A DNA stretch of 64,000 bases from Shouchella clausii. GTDB taxonomy: Bacteria; Bacillota; Bacilli; Bacillales; Bacillaceae_D. Numbering within the stretch: position 1 is the stretch's first letter; each line of letters starts with the position of its first letter. A program made the position numbers and the translations under genes. Below are positions 44,743 to 53,217 of this stretch, one piece after another. The notes under the pieces were generated by a model, which made no database searches, was not told the origin of the DNA, and saw only the letters and a program-made list of their open reading frames with translations. Location of the stretch: contig NZ_BCXJ01000003.1 of NCBI RefSeq assembly GCF_001598215.1, forward strand, positions 372,001 through 436,000. The letters are read 5' to 3'.

Positions 44743-45573
44743 TTACCCTTTGACCCCACCAAGAGCAATGCCGTCAATTACTTGCTTTTGGCCAAAGATG
44801 AAAATAATCAGCAATGGCAAGATCGCAGAAACAGCAGCCGCCATAATAAGTGAATAAAACTCGCCATTAATGGTTGTAAATTTTTGCATGGCCAACTGAA
44901 TCGTATACAATGCATCCGTCCGTAAAAAAATCAGCGGATTTTGGTAATCGTTCCATGTCCAAATGAAACGCAAAATCGCATATGTGGCAATTGCTGGTTT
45001 GACAATCGGCAGCGCAATCCGCCAAAAGATTTTCCAATGGCCTGCCCCGTCAATCTTGGCCGCTTCAATGTATTCATGATGAATGCCCATAAAAAACTGC
45101 CGTAGCATAAATGTTCCTAGAACACTAAAGCTTCCTAGCAAAATAAGTCCAAGATGGCTATCGAACAAGCCAATTTGGCGATACAAAATAAACTGGGGCA
45201 CTAAACTCGCCTGTTGCGGAACCATATATGTCGCAAGGACAATGAAGAACAACCATTTGCCTGCTGGAAACCTTACTTTTGAAAACCCGTAAGCCGCAAG
45301 CGCGGAAACCGTACAAGATAAGACGGTTGTGAACACGGCTACTTTTAAAGAATTCCAATAGTAAATGTAAAAAGGATAATCACCAAACCATACTTCCATA
45401 TAATTGTTAAAACCGTTCCACCTTTCAGGAATCCATTGGATCGGATAAGTGAACACATCGGCTTCAATTTTAAATGACGTAGACAGCATCCAAGCGAATG
45501 GCAATAAAAACAAAATGCTCGTCAAGAAAATAATGACTGTGGTAATGATTTTTCGGACATTGATTTTTTTCAA
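44743..45573 (-). CDS. ABC sugar permease (MalG-like, CUT1)
   Basis: Inner-membrane permease of 276 aa with six hydrophobic segments. The EAA loop reads YIEAAKIDGAGHWKIFWRIALPIVKPA, where the ATPase docks. It starts at a TTG (45571-45573) with AGGAGAG upstream. No ATPase gene is in the locus; in Bacillus such importers share MsmX, which is known and is assumed here. Confidence 0.93.
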   Translation of the reverse strand: MKKINVRKIITTVIIFLTSILFLLPFAWMLSTSFKIEADVFTYPIQWIPERWNGFNNYMEVWFGDYPFYIYYWNSLKVAVFTTVLSCTVSALAAYGFSKVRFPAGKWLFFIVLATYMVPQQASLVPQFILYRQIGLFDSHLGLILLGSFSVLGTFMLRQFFMGIHHEYIEAAKIDGAGHWKIFWRIALPIVKPAIATYAILRFIWTWNDYQNPLIFLRTDALYTIQLAMQKFTTINGEFYSLIMAAAVSAILPLLIIFIFGQKQVIDGIALGGVKG

Positions 45574-45593
45574 AAAACCGTCTCTCCTTTTTC

Positions 45594-46541
45594 TCAGTAG
45601 TTAACCCACTTCTTTTGGCCGATCCATTGGATAATCGTGATAAGAAAAACAATCACGAATAGGACCATCGCCATCGCAGATGAATAGCCGATGTCTAAAT
45701 TGACAAAAGCCGTATCATATAAGTGCCAAACCAGTACACTGGAGGAATGCATCGGCCCTCCCTTTGTTAGTACCGCGATCAGATCAAACACTTTAAAGCT
45801 GGCAATAACACCTGTGATTAATAAGAAAAAGGAAGTCGGAGACACCATCGGAAATGTAATTTTGCGAAATTTATCCCATCCATTGGCTCCATCCATTTCC
45901 GCCGCCTCATACAATTGTTTCGGAATCGCTTGTAGTCCCGCAATATAAACGATTAAATTAAACCCGACAGAAATCCATATTTGAATAAGCATGACCGAAA
46001 TCAAGGAAAAATTTGGATCAGCAATCCACGTTGGCGGATTATCTATGCCTAAGGCCATTAATGTCTGATTAATCGGACCGGCGGAAGGATGAAACAACAC
46101 TTGCCAGACGACAGCAATAGCGACAACGCTTGAAATGTAGGGCATAAAGAAAGCAACTTTAAAGTAGCTTTTCATGTAAACGCTTTTATCAATCACCACG
46201 GCTAACAAAAGCGATATCGCCATACAAATCGGGACTGTCAATAAAAAAATCCCATTGTTTAACAGTGACTTTAAAAAAACACGGTCACTCATTAATTCAG
46301 TAAAATTTCCGAAACCAACCCACTTCAGCTGATCCATGTTCTGTACAAACTTCCAATCTGTCATACTTAACACAAACGTTGCTGCAATCGGCAGTAACAC
46401 GAACATAAAAACACCGATCAACATCGGCGCGACAAAAAGCCAGCCTGCTATATGTTCATTTTTCTCAAGTGGGGATTTTTGCTTCTTTCTCAACCTGGCT
46501 GATTTCGAGGTAGCCGATAACTTTTCTGTCTGTATACTCAT
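45594..46541 (-). CDS. ABC sugar permease (MalF/LacF-like, CUT1)
   Basis: Permease of 315 aa with six TM segments. The EAA loop is LYEAAEMDGANGWDKFRKITFPMVSP. The N-terminal tail is cytoplasmic and basic (RLRKKQKSPLEKNEH). It is the first gene of the operon, with GAGAGGAGA before the ATG, and lies 20 bp before the second permease. Divergent from the GntR regulator. Confidence 0.93.
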   Translation of the reverse strand: MSIQTEKLSATSKSARLRKKQKSPLEKNEHIAGWLFVAPMLIGVFMFVLLPIAATFVLSMTDWKFVQNMDQLKWVGFGNFTELMSDRVFLKSLLNNGIFLLTVPICMAISLLLAVVIDKSVYMKSYFKVAFFMPYISSVVAIAVVWQVLFHPSAGPINQTLMALGIDNPPTWIADPNFSLISVMLIQIWISVGFNLIVYIAGLQAIPKQLYEAAEMDGANGWDKFRKITFPMVSPTSFFLLITGVIASFKVFDLIAVLTKGGPMHSSSVLVWHLYDTAFVNLDIGYSSAMAMVLFVIVFLITIIQWIGQKKWVNY

Positions 46542-46571
46542 TTGTTATCTCCTCTCTTACGAGTTGCCTTC

Positions 46572-46577
46572 ATTATA
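46572..46577 (-). promoter_or_regulatory. -10 box of the polyuronide operon
   Basis: A perfect TATAAT lies about 31 bp before the permease start. No -35 match is found at 16-18 bp, which fits a promoter that depends on the AraC-type response regulator. Confidence 0.45.
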
Positions 46578-46729
46578 AGAAAGAAACCGCCTCATTGCTT
46601 AACGCTATTTTGATGAGAATTGCAATAATTTTTACTTCTATTTTTCATCCCTTGCAGCAAAACGAACATGGTCGAATTAGGTAATAAGGATTCTTTAAAG
46701 ACATGGTTCTTTTCCTCTTTCTCTTACAT

Positions 46730-46757
46730 TTGCAATTCCACTTATTTGTATTACAAT
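46730..46757 (+). promoter_or_regulatory. gntR promoter with operator TTGTATTACAA
   Basis: TTGCAA (46730-46735) and TACAAT (46752-46757) are 16 bp apart. The perfect palindrome TTGTA-T-TACAA (46746-46756) covers the -10. The same operator recurs at 47575 and 54269, so this is autoregulation. Confidence 0.75.
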
Positions 46758-46803
46758 TAAATCATAAGATAAAGAATACTTTTGGCAGAATGGTGGGACA
46801 ACA

Positions 46804-47499
46804 ATGCCTGACAATAAACTTGATTTGATTGGAAGCCGTGTCAGCCGGCAGACATTAGCGCAACAGGTAGAGGAAAAAATTGTCGACTTGTTGATTACAA
46901 ACAAGTTGAAGCCGGGAGACAAATTGCCTCCAGAGATGGAATTGATTTCGATGCTTGGCGTCAGCCGCCCAGTGCTGCGTGAAGCGATGAGTTCACTTGA
47001 ATCATTAGGAATTGTGAAGCGGAAAACACGGGACGGAACTTATTTTACAGAAAAAATTAGCAGCAAGCCGTTTTCGACAATGCTTTCCCTTGTAAGCGAC
47101 AATATTGAAGCGATTATTGAAGCCCGTACTTCGCTAGAGTTAGGGCTTGTCGTTTTTGCCGCTAAAAAAATATCGGCACACGACTTGGAGCGGTTGCAAA
47201 TGACGATTCAGGCGATAAAGGAAAGTGTGGACGATGATTATGGCGAGCATGACTTGCTGTTTCACCGTATTATTGCCCAAAGTGTCGACAACCCGATTTT
47301 GCAAGGGATGGTCGATTCGCTTTTGCTAACCCATGCAAAAGTAAATGTGCAAATTAAACACAGGGAACGGGATAAGACGGTTTCGCACCATCAAGCTATT
47401 TACGATGCTCTTGCCAATCGCGATGGGCAAGCTGCCTTTCGGGCAATGCATGAGCACTTAATGTTTGTTCGCAACAAGGTCCTTGACCCGAACCAGTAG
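46804..47499 (+). CDS. GntR/FadR family regulator of the sugar-acid cluster
   Basis: Regulator of 231 aa. The winged HTH covers about 15-85 (LPPEMELISMLGVSRPVLREAM, GIVKRKTRDGTYF). The FCD domain has the metal-binding pattern HDLLFHRII and the late His in SHHQAIYDAL and AMHEHL. FCD members respond to hexuronates or other carboxylic acids. It starts at an ATG with a weak GGTGGG signal and is followed by its own terminator. Three matching operators (its own promoter, kdgD and the UxuA-like gene) define its regulon in this window. Confidence 0.92.
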   Translation: MPDNKLDLIGSRVSRQTLAQQVEEKIVDLLITNKLKPGDKLPPEMELISMLGVSRPVLREAMSSLESLGIVKRKTRDGTYFTEKISSKPFSTMLSLVSDNIEAIIEARTSLELGLVVFAAKKISAHDLERLQMTIQAIKESVDDDYGEHDLLFHRIIAQSVDNPILQGMVDSLLLTHAKVNVQIKHRERDKTVSHHQAIYDALANRDGQAAFRAMHEHLMFVRNKVLDPNQ

Positions 47500-47510
47500 C
47501 AAAGATAGAG

Positions 47511-47537
47511 ACGTGCCCCAAAAAGGCACGTTTTTTT
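47511..47537 (+). terminator. Terminator after gntR
   Basis: A perfect 7-bp stem ACGTGCC/GGCACGT with a 7-base loop is followed by TTTTTTT. It isolates gntR from the next operon. Confidence 0.88.
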
Positions 47538-47557
47538 GTGTGATTTTCAAATTTAAA

Positions 47558-47586
47558 TTGACTAACCATTTTATTTGTCTTACAAT
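47558..47586 (+). promoter_or_regulatory. kdgD promoter with GntR operator
   Basis: TTGACT (47558-47563) and TACAAT (47581-47586) are 17 bp apart, a near-consensus sigma-A promoter. TTGTCTTACAA (47575-47585) overlaps the -10, flanked by an outer TTTTATT/AATAAAA inverted repeat. A bound repressor would block polymerase. Confidence 0.85.
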
Positions 47587-47621
47587 AAAACAAAATTATT
47601 TAAAAGGAGTTGATCGGTACG

Positions 47622-48542
47622 ATGCAAACAACTAAGCTGACTGGCATTCTCGGCTTCCCTGTTTCGCCCTTTGATAAAAATGGAGCGCTTGACGAAAACG
47701 CGCTCCACCGCAATATTACGTTTTTAATTGAAGAAGGCCTGGAAGCGATCTTTGTGGCCTGTGGAGCGGGGGAATTCCATGCCCTTAGCAAAGCGGAGTA
47801 TGGGGCAATGTTGGATGTTGCCGTAGATGCGACTAAAAACCGTGTTCCCCTCTATACAGGAGTTGGTGGAAATATCCAGGACGCCCTTTCCTTCGCACGG
47901 CTTTCAGAAGAAAAAGGTGCCGACGGTTATTTAATCCTGCCTCCCTACTTGATTAGTGGCGAACAAAACGGACTACGCGCCTATTTGTCAACGATTATTG
48001 AATCAACTTCCCTTCACGCAATTGTATACCAGCGTGATAACGCTATATTAGAAGGGGACACACTTGAATCGCTGCTCGTCTACCCACAGTTAGTAGGATT
48101 AAAAGATGGTATCGGCAATATGGAGCAAAACATTGAATTCACTCAGCGATTTGGCGAGCGGTTGCTATGGCTTAACGGCATGCCGATGGCAGAATTAACG
48201 ATGCCTGCTTATTGGCCCATTGGCTTCCGCTCGTATTCGTCGGCCATTTCCAATTACATTCCACACATTTCCAGAAGTTATTTTGAAGCTTTAAAACGTG
48301 GTGATCATCAGGCTGTTCGCAACCTTTACAATGACGTCCTTCTACCAATTAATGCGATTCGCCGCCAGAAAAAAGGCTATGCGGTTTCATTAATTAAAGC
48401 CGGGATGGAGATCGTTGGCTTGCCTGTTCAAGAGCATGTCCGCGCTCCGCTTGCCCCTGTCGAAAAAAGCCATTACAAGCAGCTCGCGCAGATTTTAGAA
48501 AACGCTCACAACAAATACCCACGCAACCAAATTTCGCTATAA
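47622..48542 (+). CDS. kdgD: 5-dehydro-4-deoxyglucarate dehydratase-like (DapA/KdgD family)
   Basis: Class I aldolase-fold enzyme of 306 aa. The Schiff-base Lys is in LVGLKDGIGN (about 161), the catalytic Tyr in AIVYQRDN (about 136), and CGAGEFHALS is typical of the KdgD subgroup. It would dehydrate and decarboxylate 5-dehydro-4-deoxy-D-glucarate, or a 2-keto-3-deoxy pentonate, to alpha-ketoglutarate semialdehyde. A TTG four codons earlier touches the Shine-Dalgarno, so the ATG at 47622 is preferred. First gene of the operon under the GntR operator. Confidence 0.87.
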   Translation: MQTTKLTGILGFPVSPFDKNGALDENALHRNITFLIEEGLEAIFVACGAGEFHALSKAEYGAMLDVAVDATKNRVPLYTGVGGNIQDALSFARLSEEKGADGYLILPPYLISGEQNGLRAYLSTIIESTSLHAIVYQRDNAILEGDTLESLLVYPQLVGLKDGIGNMEQNIEFTQRFGERLLWLNGMPMAELTMPAYWPIGFRSYSSAISNYIPHISRSYFEALKRGDHQAVRNLYNDVLLPINAIRRQKKGYAVSLIKAGMEIVGLPVQEHVRAPLAPVEKSHYKQLAQILENAHNKYPRNQISL

Positions 48543-48566
48543 CCCATAAGAAAAGGAGTCTTATTT

Positions 48567-50003
48567 ATGGATGCACATAATTTTATTAACGGCCAATGGG
48601 TGCCTGCTGCGGATGGTCACACAGCAAAGAGCATCAATCCTGGCAATTTAAACGACACCGTCGGCACGTATCAAGATTCGACTGAAGCAGATGTAGAACA
48701 GGCAGTGCAAGCAGCACAGGCAGGAGCGAAGCCGTGGCGCAAGGTAAGCGGTGCACAACGGGGAGCTTTTCTCTATAAAACCGCCGATATTATGGAAAAA
48801 CGCCTTGACGATATTGCCGAGACTGCGGCACGGGAAATGGGCAAGACATTGGCAGAAACAAAAGGCGAAACGCTGCGCGGCATTGCGATTCTCCGCTATT
48901 ATGCAGGAGAAGGGCTGCGCAAGAACGGCGATGTCATTCCTGCAAGCGATCCAAAAGCGCTTATGTATACAACCCGTGTACCTCTTGGCGTCGTAGCGGT
49001 GATTACGCCATGGAATTTTCCGATTGCGATTCCTCTTTGGAAAACGGCTCCTGCTCTCATTTACGGAAATACTGTCGTCCTAAAGCCCGCCTCAGAAACG
49101 GCAGTAACGTGTGCAAAAGTGGTTGCATGCTTTGAAGCGGCTGGGTTGCCCCCTGGCGTCCTAAATCTTATTACAGGCTCAGGGGGAAAGGTTGGACAAA
49201 GCCTTGTCGAACATCATGGGGTAAACGCGATTACGTTTACCGGTTCGAACCCGACAGGCAAGAAGATCGGCCAAACAGCCTTTGCCAGGGGAGCGAAGTA
49301 CCAGCTCGAAATGGGGGGCAAGAACCCTGTTATTGTGGCCGCCGACGCTGACATTGAACAAGCAGTAGACGCGACATTAAGCGGAGCGTTTAAGTCAACA
49401 GGCCAAAAGTGTACGGCGACAAGCCGTGTGTTTGTTGACCGTGCTGTTTATTCCACCTTTAAAAAGTTGCTTTTAGAAAAGACAAAAGAAATTGTAGTAG
49501 GTGACAGCCTTAATGCTAAAACGTGGATGGGACCGCTTGCCTCTAAAAATCAGCTAGCCAATTGCCTTGCCTACATTGATAAAGGTCTGAGTGAAAAGGC
49601 GACGCTGTTAACTGGCGGGCATGCCATCAATCAAGAAAAAGGTTATTTTATCGAGCCGACCATTTTTGAATGCCAAGACCATCGTTCCTCCATCGCCCAA
49701 GAAGAAATTTTCGGGCCTGTTCTAGCTTTATTTGAAGTAAACGGCATCGAAGAAGCGCTGCGTTTGGCCAATGATGTACCGTATGGGTTAAGTGCTTCGA
49801 TTTTTACAAAAGATATAACCCGTATGCTTGCCTTTATTGAAGAGATGGACGCTGGCCTCATTCGGGTCAATGCAGAAAGCGCAGGAGTGGAACTGCAAGC
49901 CCCGTTTGGCGGGATGAAACAATCAAGCTCCCATTCCCGCGAACAGGGAGAAGCAGCAAAAGAGTTTTTTACAGCGGTCAAAACCGTTTTTGTGAAAGCA
50001 TAA
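48567..50003 (+). CDS. Alpha-ketoglutarate semialdehyde dehydrogenase (aldehyde dehydrogenase)
   Basis: NAD(P)-dependent aldehyde dehydrogenase of 478 aa. The active Cys282 is in [10 protein letters not shown], the general base Glu248 in LEMGGKNP, and the cofactor motif is [12 protein letters not shown]. Its place after the kdgD-like gene points to 2,5-dioxovalerate as substrate, giving alpha-ketoglutarate (as in Bacillus GucD/YcbD). AAAAGGAG precedes the ATG. It lies 24 bp after kdgD. Confidence 0.9.
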   Translation: MDAHNFINGQWVPAADGHTAKSINPGNLNDTVGTYQDSTEADVEQAVQAAQAGAKPWRKVSGAQRGAFLYKTADIMEKRLDDIAETAAREMGKTLAETKGETLRGIAILRYYAGEGLRKNGDVIPASDPKALMYTTRVPLGVVAVITPWNFPIAIPLWKTAPALIYGNTVVLKPASETAVTCAKVVACFEAAGLPPGVLNLITGSGGKVGQSLVEHHGVNAITFTGSNPTGKKIGQTAFARGAKYQLEMGGKNPVIVAADADIEQAVDATLSGAFKSTGQKCTATSRVFVDRAVYSTFKKLLLEKTKEIVVGDSLNAKTWMGPLASKNQLANCLAYIDKGLSEKATLLTGGHAINQEKGYFIEPTIFECQDHRSSIAQEEIFGPVLALFEVNGIEEALRLANDVPYGLSASIFTKDITRMLAFIEEMDAGLIRVNAESAGVELQAPFGGMKQSSSHSREQGEAAKEFFTAVKTVFVKA

Positions 50004-50013
50004 CAAGCAACAC

Positions 50014-50031
50014 GCAGGAGGCATCTCCTGC
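50014..50031 (+). other. Intercistronic hairpin
   Basis: A perfect 7-bp stem GCAGGAG/CTCCTGC with loop GCAT lies 10 bp past the dehydrogenase stop. There is no T run, so it is more likely an mRNA stabiliser or pause site than a terminator. Confidence 0.5.
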
Positions 50032-50040
50032 AGCCTAATA

Positions 50041-50054
50041 TGTAATCGCTTACA
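50041..50054 (+). promoter_or_regulatory. cre site before the Tct transporter
   Basis: TGTAATCGCTTACA is a full, near-symmetric match to the cre consensus. It sits between the dehydrogenase and tctB, just before the Shine-Dalgarno, so CcpA could block transcription into the transporter genes. Confidence 0.78.
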
Positions 50055-50072
50055 AAAGAGGGAGGAACCGGA

Positions 50073-50597
50073 TTGCTCAAACGATACCATTCCGATGTTT
50101 ATGCAAGCATCGCATTGCAATGTTTAGCGGTGCTCATGTTTGTCGCTTCCTTGCGAATGGAGACATTGACGATTTTATCGATTGGCGTTGGTTCACGCTT
50201 TTTGCCGCTGTTGATGGCTGTTTTCATTTTTCTGCTTAGCACGCTTCTTTTACTTAGCGGGCTTAAGAAACAGACAGCGCCAACCAGTGAGACAGCATCT
50301 GCTGTTGACGTGCCAAACGTGGATGCCGAACAGCCACAGCAAAAATCAGGCAACGAAACGACAACGGTTATCGCAACAAGCTTATTGTTGATTGGTTATG
50401 TTGCGGCGCTGCCGGTACTCGGCTTTATTTTTGCCTCGACATTGTACATGGCTGTGCAATCGATACTGATGACAAATTGGCATAAAAAACGCTTTCTTGT
50501 AGTTGTTTTGCCGATCTCGTTCGCAGTCTCATTACTACTGTATTATGTTTTTCGGGCAGGCTTCAACTTAATGTTGCCAATTGGCCTATTTGGTTAA
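50073..50597 (+). CDS. tctB: Tripartite tricarboxylate transporter small membrane subunit TctB
   Basis: Membrane protein of 174 aa with four hydrophobic segments and a polar middle loop (about residues 65-95). The size and position before TctA fit the TctB family. It starts at a TTG (50073-50075) with GGGAGG seven bases upstream. Together with TctA and TctC it forms a secondary, binding-protein-dependent importer for carboxylates; the neighbours point to a sugar acid. Confidence 0.87.
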   Translation: MLKRYHSDVYASIALQCLAVLMFVASLRMETLTILSIGVGSRFLPLLMAVFIFLLSTLLLLSGLKKQTAPTSETASAVDVPNVDAEQPQQKSGNETTTVIATSLLLIGYVAALPVLGFIFASTLYMAVQSILMTNWHKKRFLVVVLPISFAVSLLLYYVFRAGFNLMLPIGLFG

Positions 50598-50618
50598 CAA
50601 ATGAAAGGAGGTTTGTCT

Positions 50619-52115
50619 ATGCTTGAACTGATCCAAAGTGGTTTTCTCAGCATCTTTAACATAGAAACAATGGTGATTGTTTTTATTGGCGTCGCTTTAG
50701 GGCTTATGTTTGGCGCCATTCCTGGTTTGACGGCTGTTATGGCAATCGCCATTTGCTTGCCGATTACATTTGGAATGACACCTGTCAATGGCTTGTCCTT
50801 GTTAATGGGGCTATACATTGGGGGCGTTTCCGGGGGCTTTATCCCATCCGTCCTACTAAACATCCCCGGCACTCCTGCAAGCATCGCCTCAACATTTGAC
50901 GGCTATCCAATGGCACAAAAAGGCGAAGCTGGCAGAGCCTTTGCGCTAACGATCGTTTTTTCGTTTTTAGCAGGCTTGCTTAGCCTATTGTTATTGATCT
51001 TTATTTCTCCTGTCTTGGCCAGTGTAGCCATTCAGCTTTCGCCGTTTGAGTATTTTGCGATTACTGTTTTTGCGCTGACGATGATTACATCCCTTTCAGA
51101 CGGTTCTATGTTAAAGGGCCTCATTGCAGGTATGCTCGGTATAAGCCTTGCTACAATAGGCTTTGCACCGATTGACTCTTATCCACGTTTCACATTTGGC
51201 TTGTCCGAACTTGAGGCTGGCTTTAACGTTCTTCCAGTGCTAATTGGTTTATTTGCCATCACGGAATTTTTAAAAACGTCGTCTGAACGTGGACAAATTA
51301 ACACAAAAGGTACCCAATCCGCTTACCACTTAAAAGACCTAGGTTTAAGCTTCAGTGATTTTTTCAAGCAAAAATGGAATTGGCTTCGCTCTACCATTAT
51401 TGGCGTCACCGTTGGCATTCTGCCAGGGCTTGGCGGATCGGCAGCCAACATCATCTCTTATGTAACCGCTAAAAATCAGTCAAAGCATCCAGAAACGTTT
51501 GGAAAAGGGGAACCTGCCGGCGTTGTTGCCGCTGAATCTTCGAATAATGCCGCCATTGGTGGGGCGCTCGTGCCCCTTCTATCAATTGGCATTCCTGGCG
51601 ATGGCGTAACGGCGCTTTTACTTGGTGGGTTAATGCTCCACGGCTTAAACCCTGGCCCACTTTTGTTTGAGCAAAATGGTGAAGTGATGTACGGAATTTT
51701 CGCTGCGCTCCTTTTAGCTAATGTTTTTATGGCCCTTTTGCTTATTATTGGGATGCGCTTCTTTATCCGCGTCCTTCATGTACCGCGACATGTGCTGTTG
51801 CCCATCATCGTCGTCCTTTGCGTCATTGGCGCATTCGGCGTAAACAACCGGCTGTTTGATGCGCTCGTTCTTGTACTATGCGGTGTCGTTGGTTACATGT
51901 TCACTAAATTAAAGTTTCCGGTTATGCCCATTGTGCTCGGTTTTATTCTTGGGCCGATTTTAGAAACCAATTTGCGTCGTGGACTGATGCATTCCAATGG
52001 CGACTTTCTTCCATTTGTCACGTCACCGATTGCCGCTGCCTTTCTATTGCTTGCCGCTGGTTCGTTTTTAATGGCAATCCGCAAAAATCGAAAGCGTTCA
52101 GCAACTGTTCAATAA
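50619..52115 (+). CDS. tctA: Tripartite tricarboxylate transporter large membrane subunit TctA
   Basis: Polytopic protein of 498 aa with about eleven hydrophobic segments. The family signatures GAIPGLTAVMAIAICLP and GGVSGGFIPSVLLNIPGTPAS are near the start, and GIPGDGVTALLLGGLMLHGLNPGP is in the second half. An in-frame ATG 6 codons earlier lies before the AAAGGAGG signal, so the ATG at 50619 is taken. Confidence 0.93.
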   Translation: MLELIQSGFLSIFNIETMVIVFIGVALGLMFGAIPGLTAVMAIAICLPITFGMTPVNGLSLLMGLYIGGVSGGFIPSVLLNIPGTPASIASTFDGYPMAQKGEAGRAFALTIVFSFLAGLLSLLLLIFISPVLASVAIQLSPFEYFAITVFALTMITSLSDGSMLKGLIAGMLGISLATIGFAPIDSYPRFTFGLSELEAGFNVLPVLIGLFAITEFLKTSSERGQINTKGTQSAYHLKDLGLSFSDFFKQKWNWLRSTIIGVTVGILPGLGGSAANIISYVTAKNQSKHPETFGKGEPAGVVAAESSNNAAIGGALVPLLSIGIPGDGVTALLLGGLMLHGLNPGPLLFEQNGEVMYGIFAALLLANVFMALLLIIGMRFFIRVLHVPRHVLLPIIVVLCVIGAFGVNNRLFDALVLVLCGVVGYMFTKLKFPVMPIVLGFILGPILETNLRRGLMHSNGDFLPFVTSPIAAAFLLLAAGSFLMAIRKNRKRSATVQ

Positions 52116-52129
52116 AGGAGGAATGGCCC

Positions 52130-53156
52130 GTGAAAACGCATACCCTTTGTCCTATTCTTTTGGCTTCAGCCCTAGCCCTGTTGCTCTCAGGCTGCACAAC
52201 GGTCGGCTTTCATGCGCCGACGTTTGGCTCTGAAAATAAAGTACCATCTACCGATCAAATTGACGCCTATCCGAACCGCCCGATTGAAATTATTGTGCCG
52301 ACTGGGGCCGGCGGGGACACAGATTTAGGAGCACGGCTTCTTGGCCGTTATTTAGGTGAAGAAATGGATACATCGTTTGTTGTCACAAACATTGCCGGCG
52401 CAGGGGGAAGCATGGGCTCCAGGGAAGTGCTCGAAGCCGATCCAGACGGCTATAAAGTCTTGTTTTTCCACAACAACTTGCTCATCAATAAGCTATACGG
52501 CTTGTCAACTTTTAACCACAACGATTTTAAGATTGCCGGCATTGCTCTAATGGATCACGGCGACACGTTTATTGTTCATGGGGATGCCCCTTACCAAACA
52601 GCAAATGAATTAGCACAAGCTTCAATCGAACAACCTGGCGAACTTTCATTTGCAACAGAGGTCGGCGGCTATACACACTTGCAAATGATGGCTTTTGAGG
52701 AAGCGACAGGAGCGGACTTAAAGCCAATTGATGTCGGTGGCGCGTCTGACAAACTCGTAGCCCTTTTAGGCGGCCAAGTTGACATTGTTCCAATTGCCTA
52801 TGGGGTAACAGCCGATTATATTGAAAATGGCGATTTCGCCTCCGTCGGCGTCCTCTCATCTGAACAACATGCTCTATATGACAACACGCCTACTTTTTTT
52901 AGAGCAAGGCATTGATGTAGAGTTTGAGAAATTTTTCTTCTTTGCTTTTCCGCAAGAAACGCCCGATGCGATTGTCGCCCGCTTTTCTGAAGCACTAAAA
53001 GAAGTCGTAGAAAACAATGAAGCATACCGTGAGCAGGCTGAATCGTATTACACCATCCCGACCTATATCGCCCCTGAAGAGGCGACACGGTATATGGACG
53101 ACGTGAGTCATTCCTATGAGCGCTTAATTGAACGTCTAGAAACACAAACGGACTAG
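52130..53156 (+). pseudogene. tctC: Tripartite tricarboxylate transporter binding protein TctC, frameshifted
   Basis: Binding lipoprotein, lipidated at Cys22 (LLLSGC). The first frame (52130-52915) covers about 250 residues with the TctC signatures RPIEIIVPTGAGGDTDLGAR and NIAGAGGSMGSREVLEADPDGY. It then breaks at DNTPTF in a run of seven T (52894-52900). The other frame continues the family exactly (LEQGIDVEFEKFFFFAFPQE ... to 53156). One T less would restore a protein of about 341 aa, the usual TctC length. It may be a sequencing slip, a phase-variable tract or a real knockout. It starts at GTG 52130-52132 with AGGAGG upstream. Confidence 0.88.
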
Positions 53157-53159
53157 AAA

Positions 53160-53203
53160 GGGCTATCCCATTAGGCCAGTTACTTAGCCTAATGGGATAG
53201 CCC
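53160..53203 (+). terminator. Strong terminator after tctC
   Basis: A perfect 17-bp stem (GGGCTATCCCATTAGGC and its complement) with a 10-base loop is followed by CTTTAAATTTTT. It can serve both tctC and the convergent UxuA-like gene. Confidence 0.92.
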
Positions 53204-53217
53204 CTTTAAATTTTTGC

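Noticed and set aside
52821-53156. A separate 111-codon gene after tctC
   Set aside because: Its first 27 residues are out-of-frame sequence of tctC, and the rest continues the TctC family exactly; it is the same gene after a frameshift.
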